The notes under the pieces are model-generated. The model was not told the DNA's origin, did no database searches, and saw nothing but the letters and a program-made list of their open reading frames with translations. Both the position numbers and the translations under genes were made by a program. A stretch of 64,000 nucleotides of DNA from Desulfoscipio sp. XC116 (GTDB lineage: Bacteria > Bacillota > Desulfotomaculia > Desulfotomaculales > Desulfallaceae), in the NCBI RefSeq assembly GCF_039851975.1, contig NZ_CP156660.1:3353035-3417034 (forward strand), written 5' to 3'. Shown here in pieces: positions 49,400 to 58,434 of this stretch (positions are counted from its first letter, which is position 1; each line of letters begins with the position of its first letter).

Positions 49400-49879
49400 A
49401 TGACCACAAAAAAGATAGCTATGGATATTATGGTACCGGTCAGCGACTATTCCGCGGTGCACACCACGGACACACTGGCCCAGGCTATTAAGGTATTAAA
49501 GGACAGCTTTACTATGGTTAACCGGGTGATTAACGGCCACCGCTCCGTGCTCGTGTTGGATGACAGTGAACACCTGGTAGGCATAGTAACCATTCGGTCC
49601 ATTTTGAAATCCTTGGAAATTAAGTCTCAAATCGGCTCATCGCTGGCGCGTATTTTTGTCAGAGATATTATTGAGAACAACGCCATGACGATCAACGTCA
49701 TGGAAGTAATGCGTCCGGTCAAGGAAAACTACGTTAAAGCCACGGATAACATCACGGTAGCGGCCAAAGCAATACTTACAGGCCGGATCAATATTGTCCC
49801 GGTAGTACATGAAAATCAGGTGGTTGGCATTATCCGGTCCATCGACCTGTTCAACGTCATCGGCGAGCTGCTCGATTAA
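49400..49879 (+). CDS. Two-CBS-domain protein
   Basis: This 159-residue stand-alone CBS pair has MDIMVPVSDYSAVHTTDTLA opening the first domain and VMEVMRPVKENYVKATDNIT opening the second. Each is followed by the usual strand-helix (SVLVLDDSEHLVGIVTIRS; NIVPVVHENQVVGIIRS). CBS pairs bind AMP, ATP or SAM and regulate partner proteins. A linker insert of about 30 residues separates the domains. GAGAGGAAT precedes the ATG. The partner is unknown; AcuB-like proteins have a similar architecture. Confidence 0.85.
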   Translation: MTTKKIAMDIMVPVSDYSAVHTTDTLAQAIKVLKDSFTMVNRVINGHRSVLVLDDSEHLVGIVTIRSILKSLEIKSQIGSSLARIFVRDIIENNAMTINVMEVMRPVKENYVKATDNITVAAKAILTGRINIVPVVHENQVVGIIRSIDLFNVIGELLD

Positions 49880-49941
49880 GGGGACAACAGTACCAATGGT
49901 TCCATTATTGTGTGAACTCAAAGAAATTTACCGTTCATTCA

Positions 49942-50730
49942 TTAGCCCCGCTGTTCGATCCCGAAAACCTCGTCCCTTACTTCCATCGACTTGCGCAGAT
50001 CAAAGTTTCGGGCCAACCAGTGAAAGCCGAATTGCAACAGCGCCGGATCATCATCTTTGATTTGGCGCGCCGTGTCCTTATCCACTCCAAAGATGCTTAG
50101 AAAGCTGCCTTCAAATACATAACGGCGGAACCTGTCCAGATCATAGCAGGCCATGTAAAACATTTCCCCAATATGCTCGTCAAGAGCCGACAACCCGGTA
50201 AATTTAAGCGTTTGCGGAATCTTATCAAACTCCGGCTCCAACTCGCCGTATTTATCGTTGCCCTGGTTTTGCATCCACTCCTCCACTGTCCACTCCCTGT
50301 CCTCCAGCAAGCCGCGACAGTGATCGCTGTCAAAGGCAAATCCGTACTTGTTTTCACCTCGTATTTCCACCGGGGCCATCCGACAGGACCAGGGTCTTTC
50401 ATCGTAAACCGAACAGCCCCGCTTCGTAACAAAAGGGCAAACCAGGTCGGCATCTTCCCGCATCTTAATAATCACCACACAAAACCCCCGCTCCCCAGGC
50501 CGCAGCCTGGTGGTGTGGCAGCGCAAGAAATCACCTGTGGTAAGCCCCAGCTTCCTGCTCATGCGCAAAACGTCATAGGGCGATAAAAATATATTAATAT
50601 CCCGGCAGCAACGATTAAAACACTCCAAGTGCTCATGGCACGAAAACCGAAACTTATCGTCTCCCGTAAATTCAGTGTGCCTGCCCTGCACCGTTACTTG
50701 TTGATCGTCTCCAGGCAGTTTATTCGACAT
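49942..50730 (-). CDS. YkgJ-type cysteine-cluster protein
   Basis: This protein of about 262 residues has an N-terminal cysteine cluster (CHEHLECFNRCCRDINIFLS), then CPFVTKRGCSVYDERPWSCR, the Zn/Fe-chelating pattern of the YkgJ family. The function of the family is uncertain; metal binding is inferred from the cysteines. The C-terminal half is helical and acidic. The ATG at 50730 has GAGGTG six bases upstream. It converges with the CBS gene. Confidence 0.8.
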   Translation of the reverse strand: MSNKLPGDDQQVTVQGRHTEFTGDDKFRFSCHEHLECFNRCCRDINIFLSPYDVLRMSRKLGLTTGDFLRCHTTRLRPGERGFCVVIIKMREDADLVCPFVTKRGCSVYDERPWSCRMAPVEIRGENKYGFAFDSDHCRGLLEDREWTVEEWMQNQGNDKYGELEPEFDKIPQTLKFTGLSALDEHIGEMFYMACYDLDRFRRYVFEGSFLSIFGVDKDTARQIKDDDPALLQFGFHWLARNFDLRKSMEVRDEVFGIEQRG

Positions 50731-50798
50731 ATGACACACCTCGCAATAAATAATACTTAAACACTGTCTACATGTGATTGATTAGCAAACATAAGAAA

Positions 50799-50843
50799 TA
50801 AGGATAACCGGCATCACTGGCTGGTAATTCCGGCATTATCCTT
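50799..50843 (-). terminator. Hairpin downstream of the 51-kb hypothetical gene
   Basis: AAGGATAA and TTATCCTT arms with inner CCGG pairing give a long stem-loop. A second stem at 50963-51000 (CTGTATG...CATACAG, inner GGCC) lies nearer the stop codon. The rest of the 50731-51022 gap shows no gene. Confidence 0.5.
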
Positions 50844-51022
50844 CTGTAATCAACCACTGTTAATTGTCTCTTAACATTATACATCCTACATCCCGCACCC
50901 ACAAATCATAAACCATGAACAATAAGCGGGCTGTGCGCAACACGATTGTAAAAACCCCGCCTCTGTATGCTTGGCCGCTCCTTGCACAGGCCCATACAGA
51001 AGCAGACAAAGCAATTATTGAG

Positions 51023-51487
51023 CTAGCTTGGCAAAATACTCACGCTCGCCTGATCCTTGCCCACCAAATCGCATAATTGGCGAATTAAACCCAATGTCCC
51101 CTCCATGTGCAAGAAGTCTTTCGCCATTGGCTCGCTCGCCGGGAAAAAAGCCGCCACCTCCCGGTTATTCATAATAAGTGCCCGATCCGGCTGTACATGG
51201 TAGAACATAGTGTCCGCAATATCAATAAACAGGCGAGTATAAGCAGGCTTACCCCGGGATGATTTAATTACTGACTGCATATACAGATAATCGCCCCAGG
51301 GCACCTGACTTTCCCTGGTTACCCCGGAAAAATTACCTTGCCCGGCCCGTCCGGCCACAACGCCGGCCAGTACCGCCGGAAAATCCAACACATTCCCGCT
51401 TCGTCCCAGATGTACCATCCGTACCACCCGCCAGCACCACTGCCGGTTAAAGGAATCTAAGAACCGCTCTTCACTTAACTGCGTCAC
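51023..51487 (-). CDS. Hypothetical protein, 154 residues
   Basis: This is a soluble, mixed alpha/beta protein with no cysteine motif or membrane helix. Blocks such as FNRQWCWRVVRMVHLGRSGN near the start and VQPDRALIMNNREVAAFFPA look like ordinary folded sequence. Codon use matches neighbouring genes, so I take it as real. No family is recognised. It has hairpins downstream and stands alone. Confidence 0.6.
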   Translation of the reverse strand: MTQLSEERFLDSFNRQWCWRVVRMVHLGRSGNVLDFPAVLAGVVAGRAGQGNFSGVTRESQVPWGDYLYMQSVIKSSRGKPAYTRLFIDIADTMFYHVQPDRALIMNNREVAAFFPASEPMAKDFLHMEGTLGLIRQLCDLVGKDQASVSILPS

Positions 51488-51868
51488 TATTAAGCCCCTT
51501 CCTTACAATAGACATGTCCGTATATCAGTTTTAAGCAAGATTTCCCGCAGTCTTAAAAGCAAGCGTATACAATTTTGATTTAATCTTTATCACTAAATTT
51601 TTACCAAAACATACACAGAATATTTATAAGCTTTTTATAGTATTTGAAAGCCAATTAAAGCACTGCCAGGCAGCGCATTAATACCACCATATCCCGTTTT
51701 TCGTCCAATTTTTCATTAAATTGCTTTCACAGTTGTCCCCTCCTTGATATAATTGACTAAGTGATGTCAGTTTTATCTTATCAAGGCAGAAAAGTCCTTC
51801 ACAATATAAAATCATTATAGCGCAAACTTTCTCCAATAGTTTTTCGTTGAAAGGAACGGTGCTCCGCA
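51488..51868. other. Spacer with candidate promoter of the alcohol dehydrogenase gene
   Basis: No gene is seen. On the plus strand TTGACT (51753-51758) and TCTTAT (51776-51781) are 17 bases apart, and an isolated TATAAT lies at 51748-51753. Either could serve the dehydrogenase gene starting at 51869. Confidence 0.35.
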
Positions 51869-52915
51869 ATGAAAGCTTTATTTTTAAGAGAAAACAATCA
51901 ACTTTCTTTAGAAGAAACACCAAAACCGGTTTTACAAAATGATGATGATGTCATACTAAAGGTAACCGCATCATCAATCTGCGGCAGCGATATTCATTTC
52001 TGGCAGGGTGACTTTCCGCTTTACCCCAATTTTATTATTGGTCATGAATTTGTAGGTATTGTTGAACAAACGGGCAAAAATGTCAGAAAGTTTGGCGCGG
52101 GCGACCGCGTGGCAGCGGCGGCTAATCCATACTGTGGTGTTTGCACTCACTGTAAAGAGGGGAAAGTATACGCTTGTCTCACAAACGGCATGTTCGGGGG
52201 CGGCAAATTAATGGGTGATCTGCCCGGTGCCCAGGCCGAGTACGTGCGGGTGCCGGCCGCAGATTCCTGTTTGGTTCCCATACCCGACCACGTTAGCGAT
52301 AAAGCGGCACTTTTAGTGGGCGACGTGTTATCCACCGGCTATTTTGCAGTTACCAACGGCTGTCCCCAGCCGGGTGACGACATAGCTATTTTCGGGGCGG
52401 GCCCTGTGGGACTCTGTGCGCTAGCCTCGGCCAAGCTGTTTAGCCCGGCCCGCATTTTCCTGGTGGATGTGGAGGACTATCGCCTTGAACTGGGCCGCAG
52501 CATGGGTGCGACACATATCATTAATCCAAATAATGGCCGGGCCGCCAAGGCCATAAAGAAGATCACCGGCGGTCGTGGAGTAAAACTGGCAGTGGATGCC
52601 GTGGGACTGCGGACTACTATTAGCGAATGCATATCCTGTGCAACCGAAGGCGGAGTAGTGTCTCTGGTGGGTATTGGGCCAGCCCGGATGGATGATTTCC
52701 CTATTGGCAAGTTATTTTATAAAAACCTAACTTTAAAGGCCGGGTTGGTACCTCTTAACAATATGGACCGGCTGATGAAATTAATTGCAGAAGGCAGGCT
52801 GAATGTTGCGCCGCTAATTACCCATGAAATAAAACTGGATGATATTCTGGAAGGTTACCGTATCTTTAAAGACCGTAAAGACAATTGTATTAAGGTAATG
52901 ATTACCGCCGACTAG
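51869..52915 (+). CDS. Zinc-dependent medium-chain alcohol/sorbitol dehydrogenase
   Basis: This 348-residue MDR enzyme has catalytic-zinc ligands in SSICGSDIHFW and GHEFVGIVEQTG. The structural-zinc cysteines are CGVCTHCKEGKVYAC, and the NAD(P)-binding Rossmann motif is FGAGPVGLCA near residue 178. It should oxidise an alcohol or polyol, or run in reverse. An acidic residue VDVEDYR at the end of the second strand favours NAD. The substrate is not evident. It is followed by a hypothetical gene and acuA in the same direction. Confidence 0.88.
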   Translation: MKALFLRENNQLSLEETPKPVLQNDDDVILKVTASSICGSDIHFWQGDFPLYPNFIIGHEFVGIVEQTGKNVRKFGAGDRVAAAANPYCGVCTHCKEGKVYACLTNGMFGGGKLMGDLPGAQAEYVRVPAADSCLVPIPDHVSDKAALLVGDVLSTGYFAVTNGCPQPGDDIAIFGAGPVGLCALASAKLFSPARIFLVDVEDYRLELGRSMGATHIINPNNGRAAKAIKKITGGRGVKLAVDAVGLRTTISECISCATEGGVVSLVGIGPARMDDFPIGKLFYKNLTLKAGLVPLNNMDRLMKLIAEGRLNVAPLITHEIKLDDILEGYRIFKDRKDNCIKVMITAD

Positions 52916-52993
52916 CAGGCAAAATAAGCAAAAAATAATTAGCATCAATAATTATATTATGATATCAATTATTCTTTAGGAAGGCGGATTAAA

Positions 52994-53371
52994 ATGATTG
53001 GCATGGTAAGACATTTCGGCATTGGCCTCTTAATATATGAAGACATCATAGACTGGGACAATTATGAATTAAAAGTTGACCCTGTGATGAAAATGGAGTT
53101 TATATTCGACGGTGTGCGTAAAAAAGTATACGAGGTGATTATTGTTCCTGTTGACCGGCCTTACATCGGTGTTATACTGCCAAGTCTGTGGGGCAAAATC
53201 CGCTCAGCCGGGTTGGGCGGTCATGAAATCAACCTGGATGATGTGGATCCCCGGGGTATCGGGGTAAGCGTATACGCCCTGGATACCGCCGCCACAATAT
53301 TAAACAAAATATCTACCCGGAAAATCAGCCTCAAGGAATTACAACTGCGCTTTTACGAGTATTGGGTGTAG
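52994..53371 (+). CDS. Hypothetical protein, 125 residues
   Basis: This compact strand-rich protein is without cysteines or membrane helices (VRKKVYEVIIVPVDRPYIGV, LKELQLRFYEYWV at the end). AGGAAGG precedes the ATG. It lies between the alcohol dehydrogenase and the AcuA-like gene on the same strand, so a role in the same process is possible. No family is recognised. Confidence 0.65.
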   Translation: MIGMVRHFGIGLLIYEDIIDWDNYELKVDPVMKMEFIFDGVRKKVYEVIIVPVDRPYIGVILPSLWGKIRSAGLGGHEINLDDVDPRGIGVSVYALDTAATILNKISTRKISLKELQLRFYEYWV

Positions 53372-53544
53372 AGCCGGGTAAATATATTAGACAAAGGTAA
53401 CGTAAACAGAAAATTTTTAATATAGGCACTTAATTTCCATGTATTGCAAACATGCTTTAACAGCATTTATAATATGTTAAGCGTTTAAGCACTAAAGCTA
53501 AGCGATTTGAAATATATTTACGGTATGGTCAAGGAGGTTTTTAC

Positions 53545-54171
53545 ATGATCCAACAGGTTATCCACGAAACACCAAAGGGTACCGTATTTATTGAAGGCCC
53601 CTGCCCGGGATCCTACTTGGCTGAATTGACCATGAACGATAAACTAACCAATTTTCGCCCTCCCGATAAACAAAAAGATGCGCTGATCATGATAACTGAA
53701 ATGCCCCACGGCATGATTTATATAGCCAGGCACGATAAAGAGATAGTAGGCTATATTACTTTTCACCGACCCGATGAAAGCTCCCGCTGGATCAAACACT
53801 CCCATGTTTTGGAATTGGGCGGCATTGAAATAAGCTCGGACTGGCGCCGCTGCAAAATAGCGGAAAACATTTTACAGACAGGCTTTGCCAATCCCGCAAT
53901 GGAGAATTTTATTGTTATTACTATGGAAATGTGCTGGCATTGGGATACCCGTAACACAAAATTGGATATTTGGGCTTACCAAAGAGTCCTGTGCAACTTG
54001 TTTGGCAGTGTGGGTATGAAACGAACCCCAACGGACGATCCCGATATAATAGAACACCCGGCCAATGTACTAATGGCTCGTACAGGGCATAATGTTACCA
54101 ACAACGATGTAGTTTTATTTGAAAGCATGCGCTTTCAAAACAAATACGGCGATGCGGTAAACCTATTATAA
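53545..54171 (+). CDS. acuA: AcuA-like GNAT acetyltransferase
   Basis: This 208-residue protein resembles Bacillus AcuA, with its N-terminal VFIEGPCPGSYLAELTMND and FRPPDKQKDALIMITEMP, then the GNAT core GYITFHRPDESSRWIK and LELGGIEISSDWRRCKIAEN. AcuA acetylates and switches off AMP-forming acetyl-CoA synthetase in Bacillus. Here that would link to the acetyl-CoA economy of a CODH/ACS organism. The basic GxG-type acetyl-CoA loop is weak (RRCKIAEN). No acuC deacetylase is adjacent. AAGGAGG precedes the ATG. Confidence 0.72.
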   Translation: MIQQVIHETPKGTVFIEGPCPGSYLAELTMNDKLTNFRPPDKQKDALIMITEMPHGMIYIARHDKEIVGYITFHRPDESSRWIKHSHVLELGGIEISSDWRRCKIAENILQTGFANPAMENFIVITMEMCWHWDTRNTKLDIWAYQRVLCNLFGSVGMKRTPTDDPDIIEHPANVLMARTGHNVTNNDVVLFESMRFQNKYGDAVNLL

Positions 54172-54230
54172 ATATTAATGGTAACTTTTAATAATATTTA
54201 GCTTAAAGTCAGCATTATTGCAGATTAAAG

Positions 54231-54263
54231 AAGCCACTTATTGATTAATATCAGTAGGTGGCT
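54231..54263. terminator. Bidirectional terminator between acuA and a GNAT gene
   Basis: Arms AAGCCACTTA and AGTAGGTGGCTT lie between converging genes. Confidence 0.6.
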
Positions 54264-54336
54264 TTACATTATTAAGGCGGCGTACTACTTTACACCAAGT
54301 TTCCGCCGGCGCCTCGTGCTTTTTGCCGGCATCATT

Positions 54337-54825
54337 TTAATAGACCGGTGGCAGCCTGTTACCGCCTTTTAACACCTTAATTAAATCAACGTCCTTGTAA
54401 AAACCACAGCTTTTAAAAAACTTGCTGCCCGCAAAGGTAGTATTCTCCACAAAAAAGGCTGTGCCGTCAGGAAAGCTTTGTTCCAGGTAGCTGTATAACA
54501 TCCGTCCCAGCCCCATTCTCCTTAAATCCCGCCGCACCACAAGGAGATCAATTTCCACCAGATCCACTTTATGCAGTCTGAACACGCAAAAGCTTACAGG
54601 TATACCGGCTTTCTCGACCAGGAATAATATATAATTATCCTGCAGCTTTTTTAAACCCGCATAATGGGGATTAATTTCACCCATATCTTCAAACTGTATA
54701 AAAAAGCTAACAAATTGCCAATAATTTATACGAACCGCGGCACCGGTAACAGGCAATGCTTTTATGCCGCGGTGGGCTTTTCCCTCAGGGTAATACAGAT
54801 AGAAAGATACCGCCGCAGGATTCAT
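54337..54825 (-). CDS. GNAT-family N-acetyltransferase
   Basis: This protein of about 162 residues has the acetyl-CoA-binding block LLVVRRDLRRMGLGRMLYSY (R/Q-x-x-G-x-G/A) near residue 110 and the C-terminal GSKFFKSCGFYKD typical of GNAT enzymes. The ATG at 54825 is used because GGGGAGG sits seven bases before it; the open frame extends further upstream without a ribosome site. The acceptor substrate is unknown. Confidence 0.75.
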   Translation of the reverse strand: MNPAAVSFYLYYPEGKAHRGIKALPVTGAAVRINYWQFVSFFIQFEDMGEINPHYAGLKKLQDNYILFLVEKAGIPVSFCVFRLHKVDLVEIDLLVVRRDLRRMGLGRMLYSYLEQSFPDGTAFFVENTTFAGSKFFKSCGFYKDVDLIKVLKGGNRLPPVY

Positions 54826-54974
54826 ACGTTCGCCTCCCCGACAGTTACAACCAGTTACTAAACGACATATTATGCAATTTATCCGCCAAGCCCGGACTCC
54901 GCACGCCTTGGTTGCCGCTTCCATACACGGCATTCTCCCCGGCAAATCATCAGGAGTCGGTACTAAAACATTTC

Positions 54975-55256
54975 CTAAAGCAGTTCCCTTTCCATGCCAA
55001 TAACTTCCACACCGTTATGACTCTCCACAAAACGAACCACCGAGTCCAGTACCTTTTGCGTATGTGCCATTTCGCCGCTAACAGCGCTAATGCCCACCGT
55101 AGAATAATTCCAGCTGTCCTGCCGGCCGACCTCCGCTACTGATATATTAAAACGGTGCTTCAACCTTTCCAGCAAGCTTTTTAACACTTTTCTTTTTTCT
55201 TTTAGAGAATCCGCCCCAGCCAGTAATAATTCCAAGGTTAATATTCCCACCACCAT
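54975..55256 (-). CDS. DUF503 family (YlxP-like) protein
   Basis: This 93-residue protein has the characteristic opening GILTLELLLAGADSLKEKRK and RLKHRFNISVAEVG. The family is small, ferredoxin-like in fold, often encoded near ribosome-maturation genes in Firmicutes and without a proven biochemical role. Here it stands apart from those genes. Complete and well spaced. Confidence 0.85.
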   Translation of the reverse strand: MVVGILTLELLLAGADSLKEKRKVLKSLLERLKHRFNISVAEVGRQDSWNYSTVGISAVSGEMAHTQKVLDSVVRFVESHNGVEVIGMERELL

Positions 55257-55444
55257 ACGATTCCCTCCCCATGTACTCTCTTAATACACCGCGCGCCAAC
55301 GACCACATAGCTATATTTACGGACTTCCCGGCAAGCTATCCGGTTCTATCAAAAAAAATAGCCCGTAAGGGCAAACGGTTAACAACAAATTGTTTATGTT
55401 ATTACAAAAACGCCACTGGGAGGGTTAAGCTTTTGGCCGGGCGA

Positions 55445-55485
55445 TGTGAAAGTTTTCTCGCCCTGCAATAATAAGAAGACTTTCA
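55445..55485 (-). terminator. Hairpin behind the 55.5-kb hypothetical gene
   Basis: GTGAAAG and CTTTCAC with inner TTCT/AGAA pairing form a stem-loop a few bases after the stop codon. There is no T-run. Confidence 0.5.
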
Positions 55486-55491
55486 CGCACA

Positions 55492-55836
55492 TCAATAATC
55501 AAGATTTTTCATAAATTCATTATACTCATCCTCAGAAACCGTACGCCAGCTCAGCTTACCAGATCGCGTTACCCCAATAAGCTGGTGAATAATCTCCGTA
55601 TCTTCAATATGCGGCGTCAAATCAATTTTTTGCGTACCCTGCGGCGTTCCATTAAATAATATTACAGGTTCCTCCACACTGCCTTCCACCCATTTACCTT
55701 CATAGCTTTCGTACTCCTCCATCCCAAAGGGCGGCTCTTTCAGCCAGTAAATATACGTTATCCTGGCTTCTCCGCCAGCCACCAGCAACGTTAGCCGGAG
55801 GTGATCTTTATACATAATACACACTTTATTCAACAC
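55492..55836 (-). CDS. Hypothetical protein, 114 residues
   Basis: This is a small acidic protein with alternating strands (LRLTLLVAGGEARITYIYWL) and a C-terminal helix (SEDEYNEFMKNLDY). No recognised motif. The TTG at 55836 follows AGGTGG by nine bases; an ATG seven codons in is an alternative. Codon use is like its neighbours, so I take it to be real. Confidence 0.6.
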   Translation of the reverse strand: MLNKVCIMYKDHLRLTLLVAGGEARITYIYWLKEPPFGMEEYESYEGKWVEGSVEEPVILFNGTPQGTQKIDLTPHIEDTEIIHQLIGVTRSGKLSWRTVSEDEYNEFMKNLDY

Positions 55837-55979
55837 TTGAATCCACCTACAGTATATGTGATTTTTATCACTATTTTACAATTATTCATATTAAAAGTCA
55901 ATAACTTATTGGCGATGATTTCTATCCAATATTACCACAATTATAATTGCCCAGTCTATGTTTTTAAACAAAAGATAGC
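55837..55979. other. AT-rich spacer
   Basis: No gene is seen. The promoter of the 55.5-kb gene should lie here. Between the acsB terminator and the acsB stop (56021-56211) the open plus-strand frames overlap antisense to acsB and look like shadows. Confidence 0.4.
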
Positions 55980-56020
55980 AAAAAAAATCCCTGGTCGGGG
56001 GGAGTTTTTCCGGCCAGGGG
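55980..56020 (-). terminator. Rho-independent terminator of acsAB
   Basis: On the minus strand CCCTGGCCGG pairs with CCGACCAGGG around a 10-11-base loop and is followed by ATTTTTTT. It ends the CODH/ACS operon about 190 bases after the acsB stop, so no further acs genes are in this unit. Confidence 0.85.
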
Positions 56021-56211
56021 GAGGCTAAAGTATGCCAAGATTTATAAATTTATATAAACCAGCAGTTTACCCGGCTTGCTCAGTATTGCCGGAATTATAC
56101 CAACATTACCTACTCGCCGAAGGTAATCTGCCGGTTACTATCAACAAAACCGCCATGGCTGTACACAGCTGTAAGCAGCTGCATATCAGGTTCAGCAGTA
56201 ATTATTCCACA

Positions 56212-58407
56212 TTACATCAACGGATCCATAGTCAGTGCGGGGTGCCCCTTCTCTTCCAGGAAGGACATAATTTCCTCGCCGCTGGTACCTACGGTTTCGT
56301 CGGCAATCTTATCCACAAAGTCTTTGCCCAAACCGGCGTTTTCCGCTGCTTCTTCCAAGGCGGGCCGCAGCTCTTCCTTCAGTGCCTTGGGTATCCACAC
56401 CAGCCTGCCCAAGCCGCCGTCGGCGGGCACAAACTTGGGTGAGCCCAGGTATGATTTGCCGATGCCCATAAAGCCGGGCATCTGAGCGCCGCCGCCGATG
56501 GTGCCGGCCAGCGTGGAGAAGGTCATACCGGACGGGGTCATGCCGCCGTGCTCCCGGTTTACGACCATAAAGCCGTTGCATTCGGGCACCATGGCCAGGA
56601 TGCACTCAAAGCAGCCGCAGGAGGTCATCGGGTATTCCATAATGGTATAGAAGTTAACGGCCTCAACAGTGCGCTGAGAGTTAACAAATGTGAATTCGTT
56701 AAAGGACTTCCACTGGCCCTTGACTTCGTCTATTACGCCTTCCTTGGGAACGGGCTGATTGGCGCCGTGCGGGTTAATTTCATAAGCCGCTTTGGCATCC
56801 AGCCAGCTCACCGCGCCGCACAGACCGACTCGCTCGGGGGCGATCACGCACACGTGGGTGGGCGCAAAGCTCTGGCACAGGGTGCAGGAGTAAAAGGTGT
56901 CCACTTTCTCGTCCCGCAGTTCTTTAAGGCGGTCGTCACGCTTCTTGTAATATTCGCGGGCCAATTCGCGCATTTCCAGCACTTTTTGCTCGTCACTGTA
57001 AATGGTAACCGCAATGCGGTCCACGATAGCGGAGAATTCGGATTTAAACTTGGCGTACAGTATTTCGCCGATATGCTTTAAGCGGAAGCCCTTGGCATAG
57101 GCTTCTTTACTGATCCGAATCCAGTTGATATCCCGCTGGGCCGTGTGCCACAAACCTTCGCCGTAGTTGGAGAAGTAGTGGATGCGGCGCTCCAGCACGG
57201 GTTCAAAGTCTTCTTCCATCTTGCGGCCGTATACGTCCACGACGATACCGATGGGCATCCGGCTGCCTTCGGGTACGGTGTCGACGTCCGGGCCGACAAG
57301 CTCGATTTTACCGTCTTCAATGGTGTCGTCACCCATGCGCACCAGCTCAAAGCCGGGGGTCTTGGTGCCGCCGAATTCAACGTACATATCCTTCTTGCGG
57401 ATGGACTCGCCTTCGAAGGCGGGACCCACGGTAATGGGCACGTCGATATCCACGGAGGTAATTTTAATGCCCCGTACTTCCAGGCAGGTCTGTACGATCT
57501 TCTCATAGTCGGGCTCGCTGACGAACCAGTCTTTAATTTGCTTGTCCGCGGGCAGCTCCTGGTCGGTGATGACCGGGAAGCCTATGTTGATGGCGCCCAT
57601 GGCGGCGGCGGTCTTGACCATGTCGTGTTCGCCCAGATACATGATGAAAGCCAGTACGCGGCGGTGCTGGTAGTCGCGTTGGGCATTGTAATCGCCCGGC
57701 TTGATACCGCCGAACGCCATGCCGGCCCGCAACGCATAGCTGCCGGCGTGGACCACCTGGGTAAAGTTGCCCAGCGGGAAAGCAGCTAAATCCACACCCA
57801 GCTTAACGCCTTCTTCCAGCAGTTGTTCAATTATTTCATCGCACAGGAACAGCATCAGGCCTTTGGCCATAAGGCTGTCCACAATCTTCTTGGCGGATTT
57901 GCTATCTTTGGCGCGGCCCAGAATAACCGCTTCGCCGGGGATGGTCCAGTCCACCAGTTTGGTGCCGTATTGGCGCACTCCGGGGTCACCGATGAACCCG
58001 GTCCAGGGAGCTACGTGCAGCGGATTTTCGGGGGTGTTTTTAATATACCTGACGGCCTCGATAATATCGGCGGCGTACCAGGTAGCTTCGCCCCACTTGC
58101 GGGCGTTGGCAAAAGTTTTTTCTTCTTTAACGGCGGCCCGCATACGGTTGAGCACCGGTACACAGTCGCCCAGAGTTTTAATTTCCTCGCCGCTTAAGCA
58201 GCGGATGACCGGCAGAAAGTAAGCAGTATCGGGATACCCCACGGAATGATCCTTGCCGTAGGTGCGGATAGCCTGATTAAGCAGTATCTCCGCGTAGCTG
58301 AGGGCGGTAATGGTGCCCTCGTAGGCTTCCTTGAACAGCTTTTTGGGCTCCTTGCCCGCTTCGATGGCGCCTTCGAAAATTTGATCAAAGTTAATGGCTT
58401 CGCTCAC
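56212..58407 (-). CDS. acsB: Acetyl-CoA synthase (CODH/ACS complex, AcsB)
   Basis: This 731-residue enzyme joins CO, a methyl group from the corrinoid protein and CoA into acetyl-CoA. The A-cluster ligands are all visible: CTLCQSFAPTHVC and the cysteine of RVGLCGA for the [4Fe-4S] cluster and bridging nickel, and CGC in MTSCGCFEC for the distal nickel. Length matches the known enzyme (about 730). The GTG start lies behind GGGAGGG. It follows acsA by 27 bases. The N-terminal domain that docks to CODH and forms the CO tunnel is present. Confidence 0.97.
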   Translation of the reverse strand: MSEAINFDQIFEGAIEAGKEPKKLFKEAYEGTITALSYAEILLNQAIRTYGKDHSVGYPDTAYFLPVIRCLSGEEIKTLGDCVPVLNRMRAAVKEEKTFANARKWGEATWYAADIIEAVRYIKNTPENPLHVAPWTGFIGDPGVRQYGTKLVDWTIPGEAVILGRAKDSKSAKKIVDSLMAKGLMLFLCDEIIEQLLEEGVKLGVDLAAFPLGNFTQVVHAGSYALRAGMAFGGIKPGDYNAQRDYQHRRVLAFIMYLGEHDMVKTAAAMGAINIGFPVITDQELPADKQIKDWFVSEPDYEKIVQTCLEVRGIKITSVDIDVPITVGPAFEGESIRKKDMYVEFGGTKTPGFELVRMGDDTIEDGKIELVGPDVDTVPEGSRMPIGIVVDVYGRKMEEDFEPVLERRIHYFSNYGEGLWHTAQRDINWIRISKEAYAKGFRLKHIGEILYAKFKSEFSAIVDRIAVTIYSDEQKVLEMRELAREYYKKRDDRLKELRDEKVDTFYSCTLCQSFAPTHVCVIAPERVGLCGAVSWLDAKAAYEINPHGANQPVPKEGVIDEVKGQWKSFNEFTFVNSQRTVEAVNFYTIMEYPMTSCGCFECILAMVPECNGFMVVNREHGGMTPSGMTFSTLAGTIGGGAQMPGFMGIGKSYLGSPKFVPADGGLGRLVWIPKALKEELRPALEEAAENAGLGKDFVDKIADETVGTSGEEIMSFLEEKGHPALTMDPLM

Positions 58408-58434
58408 TTCTATTTCCCTCCCTTTCGTGGTATT

